A stretch of 64,000 nucleotides of DNA from Comamonadaceae bacterium (GTDB lineage Bacteria > Pseudomonadota > Gammaproteobacteria > Burkholderiales > Burkholderiaceae_C), in NCBI GenBank assembly GCA_947475685.1, contig CANJNC010000007.1, positions 1-64,000 on the forward strand. Direction: 5' to 3'. The notes under the pieces were generated by a model that saw only the letters and a list, made by a program, of their open reading frames with translations, did not search any database and was not told where the DNA came from. Positions 17,644 through 26,093 of this stretch are shown here, piece after piece. The translations under genes and the position numbers were made by a program. Within the stretch, counting starts at the first letter, position 1. Every line of letters begins with the position of its first letter.

Positions 17644-18498
17644 TTAGTCAGCTAAGGAGGGGTAAAGATTTTGGGCTGTACCAGCCATGATCCAATGTTG
17701 ATCGTCTTTGTTTAAAAATGAAATCGATTTCTTGAAGTCTTTGACCAGACTGTCCAACGTCCCCTCAGAGGCAGGAAAATTAGAGCCCCATGCGATGCGA
17801 TGTGCACCAAATGTTTCGACAGCTTTTCCAAAAAAGGTCTCTGCACTTGCGGGTGCTTTTTGGGAGTCCACCACGTTTCGGCTGGTCAGTTTGAGAAAGA
17901 CATTGCGGTATTGAGCCAAATCAAAGAGAAAGTCAGCATTGGGATAGGGGGGGCCTGAGGTGATATCAGGTTTGAGCATGTGATCGATGATCACTTTGGT
18001 ATTGGGATATTTTTTTAGCAGCGTTTCCAACTGGGGCACACCGGCCTGGGTCAATTGAACAGCGATGGAGAGGTTCAAATCGCTCGCTTTCTCCCAGCCT
18101 GGTATGAGCAACGGGTCTGAAAGCCAAGGTTTTTGTCCAGGCATGGTGCTGCCCGTTGTAAATATTCTCAATCCACCCAGGCCTTGGGCAACCCAGTATT
18201 GAATCTTTTGAGGAGCGTCTTCAGACAGCATATTGATTGAAAAAACACCAGTGAATCGTTTGGGATGAAGCGCAACAGAGTCGGCAACATAGGCATTATC
18301 TACACCATATGTTGTCGATGAGTGAACAATTGCAGCCTTGTCTACGCCTGCCGCATCCATTTCGGAGATGTATTTTTCCACATCAGCCGGACGGGTTGCA
18401 GACCAATTCGATTGTTCACCACCGAGAGGAGCAATCGGATACTTTTTGGTATCTTTTGAAATGATATGGGGGTGGATATCGATCAATGTGGTTTTCAT
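17644..18498 (-). CDS. amidohydrolase-2 family protein (LigI-like)
   Basis: 284 aa TIM barrel without a signal peptide. Motifs are TLIDIHPHIIS (HxH), VIIDHMLKPD and IAWGSNFPASEG; the last carries Asn where many family members have the catalytic Asp. Relatives hydrolyse 2-pyrone-4,6-dicarboxylate or related lactones, or decarboxylate aromatic acids. It is sandwiched between two decarboxylase-like genes with gaps of 15 and 3 bp, so the three form one pathway unit, probably for an aromatic or pyrone carboxylic acid. Confidence 0.84.
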   Translation of the reverse strand: MKTTLIDIHPHIISKDTKKYPIAPLGGEQSNWSATRPADVEKYISEMDAAGVDKAAIVHSSTTYGVDNAYVADSVALHPKRFTGVFSINMLSEDAPQKIQYWVAQGLGGLRIFTTGSTMPGQKPWLSDPLLIPGWEKASDLNLSIAVQLTQAGVPQLETLLKKYPNTKVIIDHMLKPDITSGPPYPNADFLFDLAQYRNVFLKLTSRNVVDSQKAPASAETFFGKAVETFGAHRIAWGSNFPASEGTLDSLVKDFKKSISFLNKDDQHWIMAGTAQNLYPSLAD

Positions 18499-18513
18499 TT
18501 CATTTTTCCTTGA

Positions 18514-19509
18514 TTAGTTTGAATGGTTGATGTTGACAAACATATCGTCGATGGCGTATTTTTTCTTTAACAGTTCTTGTTGATGGCAATAGTCGATAAG
18601 GGCTTGAATGGACGCGCGATTGGCATCAATGCCATAAGGCAGTGGATCTTTCCCTACGATTTTAGACATGCTTCGATAGTGATCATCTTTGTCTGACACT
18701 GACTCACCATCGGAGAGTTGCTTGAGATAAATTTCTTTTGATTCGAAAAACGCATCAAACAATGCCTTTGCTATCCAAGGATGCTTTTTCAATAGCTCAT
18801 CCTTGACAACGATTAGCCCATGCACGGGATAGATACCTGTTTTGTTGAACCATTGAGTTTCAAGCTCAAGTGCATTGGGAAATAGTTCTTTGTATTCGGC
18901 AGGCTTGATTCTCCCCCCTGACTGCCAACCATCGGTGGGTGCACCTGCTCGACCGATTCCCGCATTGTCAGTAAAGGCAGCAGATAAGTCGCCCGCTTCC
19001 ATCATCTTGACAAGAGACTGCTCGGTCGTGGCATGGGTCACGTTTTTTGGAAGCACCAGACTCTTGACGTGCTCTTCATCGTCCACGACCCATGTAATCT
19101 TGGCGTTGTCAACACCGTAATCATTCATCAAGATGCCTCTGGTCCAGATGCCAGTCGTGACCGAATAGGCTCGAACGCCTACTTTCTTGTGTTCGAGATC
19201 TTTGGGTTGCGCAATGCCTGCATCGTCACGGTAAACAAGTCCAGCATGGTGAAATCGTCTAAAGATAAAGATGGGCAAGGCTTTAAAGGGCGCCCCAGCT
19301 TCTCTTGCCAGCATATACGTTGCAGGAGCCATCTCACAAACATCAAATTCAACGTCTCGGACCATGCGCCTAAAGGCGGCAATGATGGGTTTGATTTCTA
19401 TAAAGTGAGGAGCCACGCCTTGGATAGAAACAGTTCCATTTTTCAGTGCATTTGTATGTCCATACGTTGCGATGGCTATGTCTAAATTTACTTTCTCAAG
19501 AGGGTTCAT
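18514..19509 (-). CDS. 4,5-dihydroxyphthalate decarboxylase-like protein (divergent)
   Basis: 331 aa, related to the 294-aa protein at 16756 and more distantly to that at 1143. Blocks are IATYGHTNALKNGTVSIQGV, MVRDVEFDVCEMAPATYM, FRRFHHAGLVYRDD, VGVRAYSVTTGIWTRGIL and YPVHGLIVVKDE. There is no signal peptide. It follows the Bug gene by 16 bp. Two copies in one operon suggest either two successive decarboxylations or a hetero-oligomer; neither is proven. Confidence 0.76.
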   Translation of the reverse strand: MNPLEKVNLDIAIATYGHTNALKNGTVSIQGVAPHFIEIKPIIAAFRRMVRDVEFDVCEMAPATYMLAREAGAPFKALPIFIFRRFHHAGLVYRDDAGIAQPKDLEHKKVGVRAYSVTTGIWTRGILMNDYGVDNAKITWVVDDEEHVKSLVLPKNVTHATTEQSLVKMMEAGDLSAAFTDNAGIGRAGAPTDGWQSGGRIKPAEYKELFPNALELETQWFNKTGIYPVHGLIVVKDELLKKHPWIAKALFDAFFESKEIYLKQLSDGESVSDKDDHYRSMSKIVGKDPLPYGIDANRASIQALIDYCHQQELLKKKYAIDDMFVNINHSN

Positions 19510-19525
19510 TTCTCAGACTTTCTAT

Positions 19526-20542
19526 TTAATTTAAAGGAATGTTGGCTTTTTCGATGACGGTTTTCCACCTGGCAATTTCAGAGATCATTAATTCTCGTGT
19601 TTCTTTTTGGCTCATGGGAAAGGGCTCGGAGTTCATTTTTCTAAGGCTTTGAGAAACCTCTGGCGAATTGATTGCTGAGGTAAATTCTTTATTGAGCCTT
19701 TCAACGACCTCTTGAGGCGTTCCTGTCTTGGCCGATACGGCATTCCAAGAGGTAACCTCATAGCCTCTTAAACCACTTTCATCGACAGTTGGAACATCTT
19801 GTAGTCCTGGATGGCGCTTATCTGCAGCAATTGCTAGAGCCTTAACGCTACCGGCTTTGATGGAAGTTAAAACAGGAGGGATAAATTCAAATCCAACATC
19901 TATTTCCCCAGATCGAATTGCAGTGAAAAGTCCAGCTGACACTTTGTAGGGGATGGTTTGAGCTTCAATGCCAGCCATTTGCTTGAACAACTCAGCGGCT
20001 AAGAATTGAGTAGACCCAACACTGACAGAGCCAAAATTGAGACTTTTGGGTTTGGCTTTTCCTGCAGCAATCACGTCAGCAACAGTTTTGTATTTTGAAT
20101 CAGGGTTCACCAAGAGAACCAAACTGAACTTGGCCATGGTCGAGACTTGGTTAAAGTCGGTCAAAATGTTATAGGGCAAATTCTTGAAAAGCGATTGGCT
20201 AATGGCTGAGCCATTGCCGCCCATGACCAGTGTGTAGCCGTCAGCAGGCGACTGTAAGCCAGAAAGAAAAGCCTGAGCACCACCAGCGCTAGGCTTGTTA
20301 TCAATGATGATTTGTTGACCCATATTTTCGCTCATCTTTTGCGCAATCACTCGAGCCGTGAGGTCTCCGATGCCTCCTGGGCCATAAGGCAGGTACATTT
20401 TGATGGGTTTGCTCGGGTATATTTGCGCCTGAATCAATGAAGCGTAAAAAATTAAAATAAGAGTGCTTATATAACTTTTTAAAATACTGGGAAAGTAAGC
20501 TAATTTATTTTTAATTGACATGGATTTATTAAGAGCCCTCAT
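19526..20542 (-). CDS. Bug/TctC-family periplasmic solute-binding protein
   Basis: 338 aa, with a possible shorter start at 20521 (MSIKNKLAYF). The signal peptide ends ASLIQAQ. Motifs are LPYGPGGIGDLTARV, DNKPSAGGAQAFLS and DGYTLVMG. The usual HxPYKG loop is altered to TIPYKVSAGLFTAIRSGEID (Val for Gly after K), so its pocket probably differs. It is the first gene of the operon with the LysR regulator. Confidence 0.92.
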   Translation of the reverse strand: MRALNKSMSIKNKLAYFPSILKSYISTLILIFYASLIQAQIYPSKPIKMYLPYGPGGIGDLTARVIAQKMSENMGQQIIIDNKPSAGGAQAFLSGLQSPADGYTLVMGGNGSAISQSLFKNLPYNILTDFNQVSTMAKFSLVLLVNPDSKYKTVADVIAAGKAKPKSLNFGSVSVGSTQFLAAELFKQMAGIEAQTIPYKVSAGLFTAIRSGEIDVGFEFIPPVLTSIKAGSVKALAIAADKRHPGLQDVPTVDESGLRGYEVTSWNAVSAKTGTPQEVVERLNKEFTSAINSPEVSQSLRKMNSEPFPMSQKETRELMISEIARWKTVIEKANIPLN

Positions 20543-20965
20543 GTTTTTTATAAATGAAAATAGAGAAGATGTATAAGTTTCATTTATTTATACAGATCAT
20601 CATGTCACTAGGCAAGGGGTTTGTCTAATGAATAATTTGAACATTTACATAACCAAATGGTTATGTAAATCTTAGGCGTTTAAGAATCGATTAAAACCTA
20701 GGGTAAACGCTAAATGTTGACTGAGTAAATCTGAAATATTTGAGCCCAGGGTATGCAAATATAAAAGCCGTTGAATTCAAGAACCATCGACAACGCACCA
20801 AAAGACGCGTGATTGAAAGGTTAAGTGTTTAGGATTGAAGAGGATATAAAACAAATTGATATCGAGCGTGGCCGAACTATCAAAGAAGTAATGGTTTTAC
20901 TGAGTGCTTAGATCTCTATTGTGAGATACATTGCATGACATTGAGTATTAAAAACATGTTCATCA
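20543..20965. other. 423-bp divergent intergenic region
   Basis: No credible gene is seen between the divergent Bug genes at 20542 (leftward) and 20966 (rightward). The region is AT-rich and holds one strong feature, the 28-bp palindrome at 20643-20670. It must contain the promoters of both flanking operons, but I cannot assign -35/-10 boxes with confidence. Confidence 0.7.
20643..20670. promoter_or_regulatory. 28-bp palindrome, candidate operator
   Basis: ATTTACATAACC (20643-20654) and its exact complement GGTTATGTAAAT (20659-20670) flank the four bases AAAT. It is a 12-bp perfect dyad about 100 bp upstream of the leftward operon. The geometry fits a dimeric regulator. The even spacing does not give an exact T-N11-A LysR box, so the regulator is uncertain. 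The LysR protein encoded in the leftward operon is the nearest candidate. Confidence 0.55.
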
Positions 20966-21979
20966 ATGAAGCAAATCTTATCAATAGCGCTCAAAAAAAG
21001 ACCTGGCTTTTTAGTTCAGCACATTTGTGCCATTGTTTATACTTTGTGCGTTTCGTTTTTTTTGGCAGGTGCATGTTGCGCGCAGTACCCAAGCAAACCG
21101 GTTCGTATTATGGTGCCCAATCCTCCTGGAGGTGCCACGGACACTTTAGGTCGAATTTTTTCCACGAAACTTTCAGACTTTCTTGGCCAAGCGGTGGTCA
21201 TTGACAATAAACCTGGCTCGAATGGAAATTTATCCAGTGAATTAACGGCCAAGTCCAATCCCGATGGCTACACGCTTTTAATCGCACCCGATAGTCAAAT
21301 CGTCATCAACCCCCATCTGTATAGCAAAATGGGAGTAGATCCAGTGAAGGATTTGCAACCCGTCTCGACTTTGGTCAGCACACAACTTGTTTTGGCCGCC
21401 AACACGTCTTTGCCGATCAAGAGTTTCAATGACTTATTGGAAATTGCTCGCTTGGCAAATCCGCCTTTGGCCTATGCTTCAATTGGCAATGGCAGCTCTC
21501 ACCACTTGGCCATGGAGATGCTTAAAACACGAGCGAGTGTCAATTTAATGCATGTCCCTTATAAAGGGGGAGGACCAGCAACGATGGCTATTTTAAGTGG
21601 AGAGGTGCCCATCATGTTTGGTGGCAATTCGGTTTCAGGTCACATCAAATCGGGAAAATTAAAAGCGATTGCTTTGGCTGGAAAGCGCAGATCACCTTCT
21701 TACCCCGATGTGCCGACCTTGGGTGAGTTTTACCCTGGTTTGGAAATCACCACTTGGATTGGTGTTTTTGCACCCAAAGGCATTGCTGCTGATGTACTGC
21801 TCAAGTTGCGCTTGGCAATTCAAAAATCTTTGAATGATGCTGACATACTCGATCGTATCAAGGCTGTAGGCGGACTCGATCCGTTTGCCACTTCAGCCGA
21901 TGAATTTTCTGAAATGATTAAAACTGATTTTTTAAAATATGGACCTGTCGTCAAGGCTGCAGGGGTCAAAGTTGACTAA
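20966..21979 (+). CDS. Bug/TctC-family periplasmic solute-binding protein
   Basis: 337 aa with a rather long signal region (about 37 residues, ending LAGACCAQ). Motifs are PNPPGGATDTLGRI, DNKPGSNGNLSSEL, DGYTLLIA and HVPYKGGGPATMAILSGEV, with C-terminal GVKVD. The ThDP-enzyme gene starts 8 bp after its stop, suggesting a shared 2-oxoacid-type ligand. Confidence 0.93.
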   Translation: MKQILSIALKKRPGFLVQHICAIVYTLCVSFFLAGACCAQYPSKPVRIMVPNPPGGATDTLGRIFSTKLSDFLGQAVVIDNKPGSNGNLSSELTAKSNPDGYTLLIAPDSQIVINPHLYSKMGVDPVKDLQPVSTLVSTQLVLAANTSLPIKSFNDLLEIARLANPPLAYASIGNGSSHHLAMEMLKTRASVNLMHVPYKGGGPATMAILSGEVPIMFGGNSVSGHIKSGKLKAIALAGKRRSPSYPDVPTLGEFYPGLEITTWIGVFAPKGIAADVLLKLRLAIQKSLNDADILDRIKAVGGLDPFATSADEFSEMIKTDFLKYGPVVKAAGVKVD

Positions 21980-21987
21980 TTGCTCTT

Positions 21988-23880
21988 ATGAAAAAAAATA
22001 AAGAAACCCGTCCTTTTTCAAGATCTGCACCTGGCGTGAACGTTTCAATTGAAAAAGGTCGCGATGTTCCAATCGCATCACTGGACACTGAGATGCGTTG
22101 GGGCAGCGATGTGGTAGCGGAAATGCTCAGGCGCATAGGGATTGAGTACATTGCGCTCAATCCTGGTGCTAGCTATAGAGGCTTGCATGACAGTTTGGTG
22201 AATTATCTCGGAAATCAAAGACCGCAGATGTTGACTTGTTTACACGAAGAACACGCGGTTGCATTGGCACATGGATACGCAAAGGTGACAGGTCGACCCA
22301 TGGCCGCTGCGGTGCACAGCAACGTCGGCTTGATGCATGCCACCATGGCCATTTACAACGCATGGTGTGACCGAGCGCCAGTCATTGTCATCGGCGCAAC
22401 AGGTCCCGTTGACGCCATGCTCAGGAGACCTTGGATTGAATGGCTGCATACCTCTAAAGACCAAGGCGCTTTGGTGCGGCCTTATGTCAAGTGGGACGAT
22501 CAACCGGCCTCAGTGGGCTCGTGCGTGGAGTCCATCATTCGAGCCAATAACATTGCCAGGGCGGCACCGTGTGGGCCGGTCTACATTTGCTTGGATGTGT
22601 CCATTCAAGAGGATGGCATTCCTGAGGGAATGCGCATTCCTCCTTTGGATCGTTTCTCCATGCCCGAGTCACCAGCGCCAAGAAAAGAAGACATGAACGA
22701 GTTGCTTGAATGGGTCGTGAAAGCTGAAAATCTTGTCATTCTTTTGGGGCGAGTCAACAGGGACGAAAAAGCGTGGGGCGAGCGAATTCAATTGTTTGAA
22801 AAACTCGGTGCAAGGGTGATCACGGATTTGAAGACGGCCTCTTCATTTCCCTCCAATCACAAACTGCACACGGGGGCGGCAGGCTTTAGGTTGTCAACGG
22901 ATGACAAAGCCTTGATCAAATCGGCAGACCTCATCGTGAGCTTGGACTGGATTGATTTGGCAGGGGCGTTGAGACAAGGCTATCGATCCGATCCTGTCAA
23001 TGCCAAAATCGTCAATGTCACATTAGATGGTTTTCGCATCAATGGTTGGAGCATGGACCATCAGCAGTTGCCTCTCTCTGACTTGACCATCGCAAGCACG
23101 CCTGAGCAGGTGGTATCCGGTTTATCAAGCCTCCTTCCCAAAGGCTTTAAGAGGTCAGTGAAGAGCCGTGACAACACACATCGACGCGAGACCTTGACTT
23201 TGGCTGCTTATCGGAAACAATTGAGCTCAAATGGCCCCTTGCCCCAGGGCTTTAAGGACACGCACAGCACGGCAACGAGTGAAATTGACTTGACCACATT
23301 GGCGCTTGCGATCAACGACTTCTTTAGAACAACGCCTCTGTCACTTCTTCGTTTGCCCCTGGGGTGGCCAGGTGCGTGTTGTGATTTCAATCATCCTTTG
23401 GACTATTTGGGATTTGATGGGGGTGCAGGGATTGGCTCTGGACCGGGGATGGTCGTGGGAGCGGCTTTGGCACTGAGGGGCTCAGAGAGGTTACCTGTTG
23501 CGGTTTTGGGAGATGGAGATTTGCTAATGGGCGCCATGGCACTTTGGAGTGCTGCCAGGCACAAAATCCCATTGCTGGTGATTGTGGCCGATAACCGATC
23601 CTTTTTTAACGATGAGGCTCATCAGGAAGCCGTTGCAAAGCAACGCAACCGTGCCCCTGAGAACAAATGGATTGGCCAGCGCTTGGACGACCCGGCGGTG
23701 AACATTGCTGATTTGGCTCAATCTCAGGGCTGGCAAAGCGTAGGAGGAGTCCAAACGGTTAAAGCACTGCAGGCTGCATTAAAGACAGGCTCTAAAGTGG
23801 TTAAAGAGGGAGGATGCTTTTTAATTGATGTTTTAACACGTCCTGGCTATGTTTCAAAAATGGGCTCCGATGAGTATTGA
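21988..23880 (+). CDS. thiamine-diphosphate-dependent enzyme (acetolactate synthase/benzoylformate decarboxylase type)
   Basis: 630 aa, three-domain ThDP enzyme. The N-terminal Pyr domain has NPGASYRGLHDSL and CLHEEHAVALAHGYAKVTG with the ThDP-activating Glu. A central domain carries VILLGRVNRD. The C-terminal PP domain has the GDG...N cofactor motif (LGDGDLLMGAMALWS through VADNRSFFND). The family condenses or decarboxylates 2-oxoacids. The paired Bug protein 8 bp upstream suggests an imported oxoacid substrate. I cannot tell synthase from decarboxylase. Confidence 0.88.
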   Translation: MKKNKETRPFSRSAPGVNVSIEKGRDVPIASLDTEMRWGSDVVAEMLRRIGIEYIALNPGASYRGLHDSLVNYLGNQRPQMLTCLHEEHAVALAHGYAKVTGRPMAAAVHSNVGLMHATMAIYNAWCDRAPVIVIGATGPVDAMLRRPWIEWLHTSKDQGALVRPYVKWDDQPASVGSCVESIIRANNIARAAPCGPVYICLDVSIQEDGIPEGMRIPPLDRFSMPESPAPRKEDMNELLEWVVKAENLVILLGRVNRDEKAWGERIQLFEKLGARVITDLKTASSFPSNHKLHTGAAGFRLSTDDKALIKSADLIVSLDWIDLAGALRQGYRSDPVNAKIVNVTLDGFRINGWSMDHQQLPLSDLTIASTPEQVVSGLSSLLPKGFKRSVKSRDNTHRRETLTLAAYRKQLSSNGPLPQGFKDTHSTATSEIDLTTLALAINDFFRTTPLSLLRLPLGWPGACCDFNHPLDYLGFDGGAGIGSGPGMVVGAALALRGSERLPVAVLGDGDLLMGAMALWSAARHKIPLLVIVADNRSFFNDEAHQEAVAKQRNRAPENKWIGQRLDDPAVNIADLAQSQGWQSVGGVQTVKALQAALKTGSKVVKEGGCFLIDVLTRPGYVSKMGSDEY

Positions 23881-23889
23881 GTGACAAGC

Positions 23890-24876
23890 TCACTTAAAGA
23901 CAGCGTGATCTTTCAGATCAATGGCTTCACGGTTGAAGATCATTTTTTTGTAAAAATCAAATAAGCGGTCTTGTCCAAACTCGGGTGTCAAGAGCGGGTC
24001 GTAGACCTGGGTCTTGGTGTTCAATACCAACATGGACTCGGTTGCGTAGTAACGACCTATTTTCGCCAATTCGCATTTGTCTCTCAAAGAGGGGATGAGC
24101 TTACCTAAAGCCGATAAGGTCAAAATAATGACATCCAAGAGTCCAACGGGAACGTGTTTGAATTTTGGTGGTTTATTCAGTAAGGTAAAAAGGTACTGAC
24201 CCTGTTGCATGGGTGTGATGGCTGGACCTGGTCCACCGATGGGGAGTATTTTGTGGTGTCGACTCTCATCTTGGATGCAGTTGGCGATGAAGGTTCCCAA
24301 GTCGGCATCACTGATGGGTTTGCATGAGGTGAGCACACCATTGCCAAAGACCAAAAAGGCTTTTCCTTTTTTAACCCTTTCAATTTGTCCTGACAGTGAT
24401 TTAAAAAATGCAGTGGGCCTCACAATTGAATAAATCAAGCCTGACTCAATGAGCAGTTTTTCAAATGCCAACTTTGCATACTGAAACTCAAGCAAAGGTT
24501 TTTGAACACAAATTGCCGATAATAAAATAAATTGCTTGACACCCATGGTCTTGGCCAAAGCCAGCACCTTTGAATGCGCTTTGAAATCAACATCCCAAGC
24601 GTCCTTGGGTGAACCCGTTCTTGACGCCATGCAAGACACCACCACATCAAAGTGCTCGCCTTGAAAGCCTTCTTGAGAGATCGAGTCTTCATTCAGGACG
24701 CTGCCATCACGAAACGTGCAAGCTTGATGATCATGGCGAATTTGCGCATGAGCCGGCGAGGTTTCTTTGCGCATAAAGCAGACCACTTCATGACCCTCTT
24801 GGATCAAGGCACGAAGCGTCGCTTGTCCGATCGTGCCGCTGGCGCCCAGCATAAAAATTCTTTTGGCTGCACTCAA
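23890..24876 (-). CDS. bciA: NAD(P)-binding protein resembling 3,8-divinyl chlorophyllide 8-vinyl-reductase
   Basis: 328 aa atypical short-chain dehydrogenase. It has FMLGASGTIGQATLRAL (NADPH loop), YSIVRPTAFFKSLSGQ and, most telling, the C-terminal block GRYYATESMLVLNTKTQVYD with TPEFGQDRLFDFYKKM, which I recognise from BciA enzymes that reduce the 8-vinyl group in bacteriochlorophyll synthesis. No other photosynthesis gene is in the window. The start is odd: only a TTG at 24876 lies before the Rossmann motif, and it overlaps the TGA of a 24-codon ATG frame (24873-24947) that leads straight into it with a one-base frame offset. That may mark a frameshift in the 5' end. Symbol is by resemblance only. 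Confidence 0.7.
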   Translation of the reverse strand: MSAAKRIFMLGASGTIGQATLRALIQEGHEVVCFMRKETSPAHAQIRHDHQACTFRDGSVLNEDSISQEGFQGEHFDVVVSCMASRTGSPKDAWDVDFKAHSKVLALAKTMGVKQFILLSAICVQKPLLEFQYAKLAFEKLLIESGLIYSIVRPTAFFKSLSGQIERVKKGKAFLVFGNGVLTSCKPISDADLGTFIANCIQDESRHHKILPIGGPGPAITPMQQGQYLFTLLNKPPKFKHVPVGLLDVIILTLSALGKLIPSLRDKCELAKIGRYYATESMLVLNTKTQVYDPLLTPEFGQDRLFDFYKKMIFNREAIDLKDHAVFK

Positions 24877-25124
24877 TTTCTTAAATCTTTCTTGGTGGCA
24901 TTGAGCGTTGAACTTGAAGTGGCTTTGGGAATGTTCTTGTCATCCATGCAATTTAAAAGTGCGCAATGGCCTCGATTTTATGATCAATTGAGCCGTGTTT
25001 CTCATGGGTGTTATCCCCTTGTGACACTTTGAAAAAATCAGTCAATTTTGGGAATTTATTTGCCCAAATAAGCTTAAACTGAGGACTGGTCTTTTCTACC
25101 TTGATGAAAGTTTCAATCAAATAA

Positions 25125-26093
25125 ATGATGTCCATGAATAGATTTCTTTTGACTTTTCTGGTAAGTCTTTTCTCAACCCTTTGTGTCAATGCACAAAATT
25201 TCCCCAACAAATCAATCAAAATTGTGGTGGGCTTTGCCCCTGGGGGAGGCAGTGATTTTGTGGCGAGAACGTTGGCTCAAGACTTAGGCGCAGTCTTGGG
25301 GCAGCAAGTGATTGTCGACAACAAAGTTGGCGCTGGCGGCGGTGTGGCGGCTCGCTTGGTGGCCTCTTCTGAGGCAGATGGATACACCTTGCTCTTGGGC
25401 AGTGCTGCCAATTTCGTCATCAACCCACTTTTATCTAAAAATCTCCCCTATGAGACCAGTGATTTTTCGCCAGTCGCGCCAGTTGCCCGATTCAGTTATG
25501 CACTGCTTGTGAGAAAAGATCTTCCCGTTCGAGCGGTTTCTGATTTGATCGCCTTTGCCAAGCAAAACCCCGATCAATTGACCATTGGCTCAGCAGGAAA
25601 CGGCTCCAACACGCATGTTGTTGCTACGGCCTTTTTGTTCTCAACGGGTACTCGCATGCGCCATATTCCATATAAAGGCACAGCACCCGCACTCACCGAT
25701 CTCATGGGTGGGACGATCGATGTGTTGTTTGACTCAACACCAACGGTCTATGCCATGATCAACGGGGGTTCCCTCAGGGCTTTGGCGGTCACGGGTCCAG
25801 AGCGCGAAGCTGTTTTGTCAGAGCTGCCAACCTTGGCCGAATTGGGCTTGAAGTCCTTTAATGCGAGCAATTGGTTCGCCATATTTGCGCCTAAAAGGAC
25901 TTCTGTGGAAGTGATCAGCAAAATCAATGCGTCCATTCAAAAAACATTGTCCTTGCCCCGAGTCAAAAAGCAATTCATTGACTCGGGCAATCTGCCCATT
26001 GCAGGAAGTGCCAGCGATCTGGATCAATTGGTGAAAAACGAAACAGCACTGTATAAAACCTTGCTGACCAACGCAAAAATTACCCTAGATTAA
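25125..26093 (+). CDS. Bug/TctC-family periplasmic solute-binding protein
   Basis: 322 aa, with alternative ATG starts at 25128 and 25134 (MNRFLLTFLVSLF). The signal peptide ends LCVNAQ. Motifs are GFAPGGGSDFVAR, DNKVGAGGGVAARLV, DGYTLLLG and HIPYKGTAPALTDLMGGTIDV. Its last 9 bp overlap the convergent dienelactone-hydrolase gene. It is a single-gene unit. Confidence 0.93.
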   Translation: MMSMNRFLLTFLVSLFSTLCVNAQNFPNKSIKIVVGFAPGGGSDFVARTLAQDLGAVLGQQVIVDNKVGAGGGVAARLVASSEADGYTLLLGSAANFVINPLLSKNLPYETSDFSPVAPVARFSYALLVRKDLPVRAVSDLIAFAKQNPDQLTIGSAGNGSNTHVVATAFLFSTGTRMRHIPYKGTAPALTDLMGGTIDVLFDSTPTVYAMINGGSLRALAVTGPEREAVLSELPTLAELGLKSFNASNWFAIFAPKRTSVEVISKINASIQKTLSLPRVKKQFIDSGNLPIAGSASDLDQLVKNETALYKTLLTNAKITLD

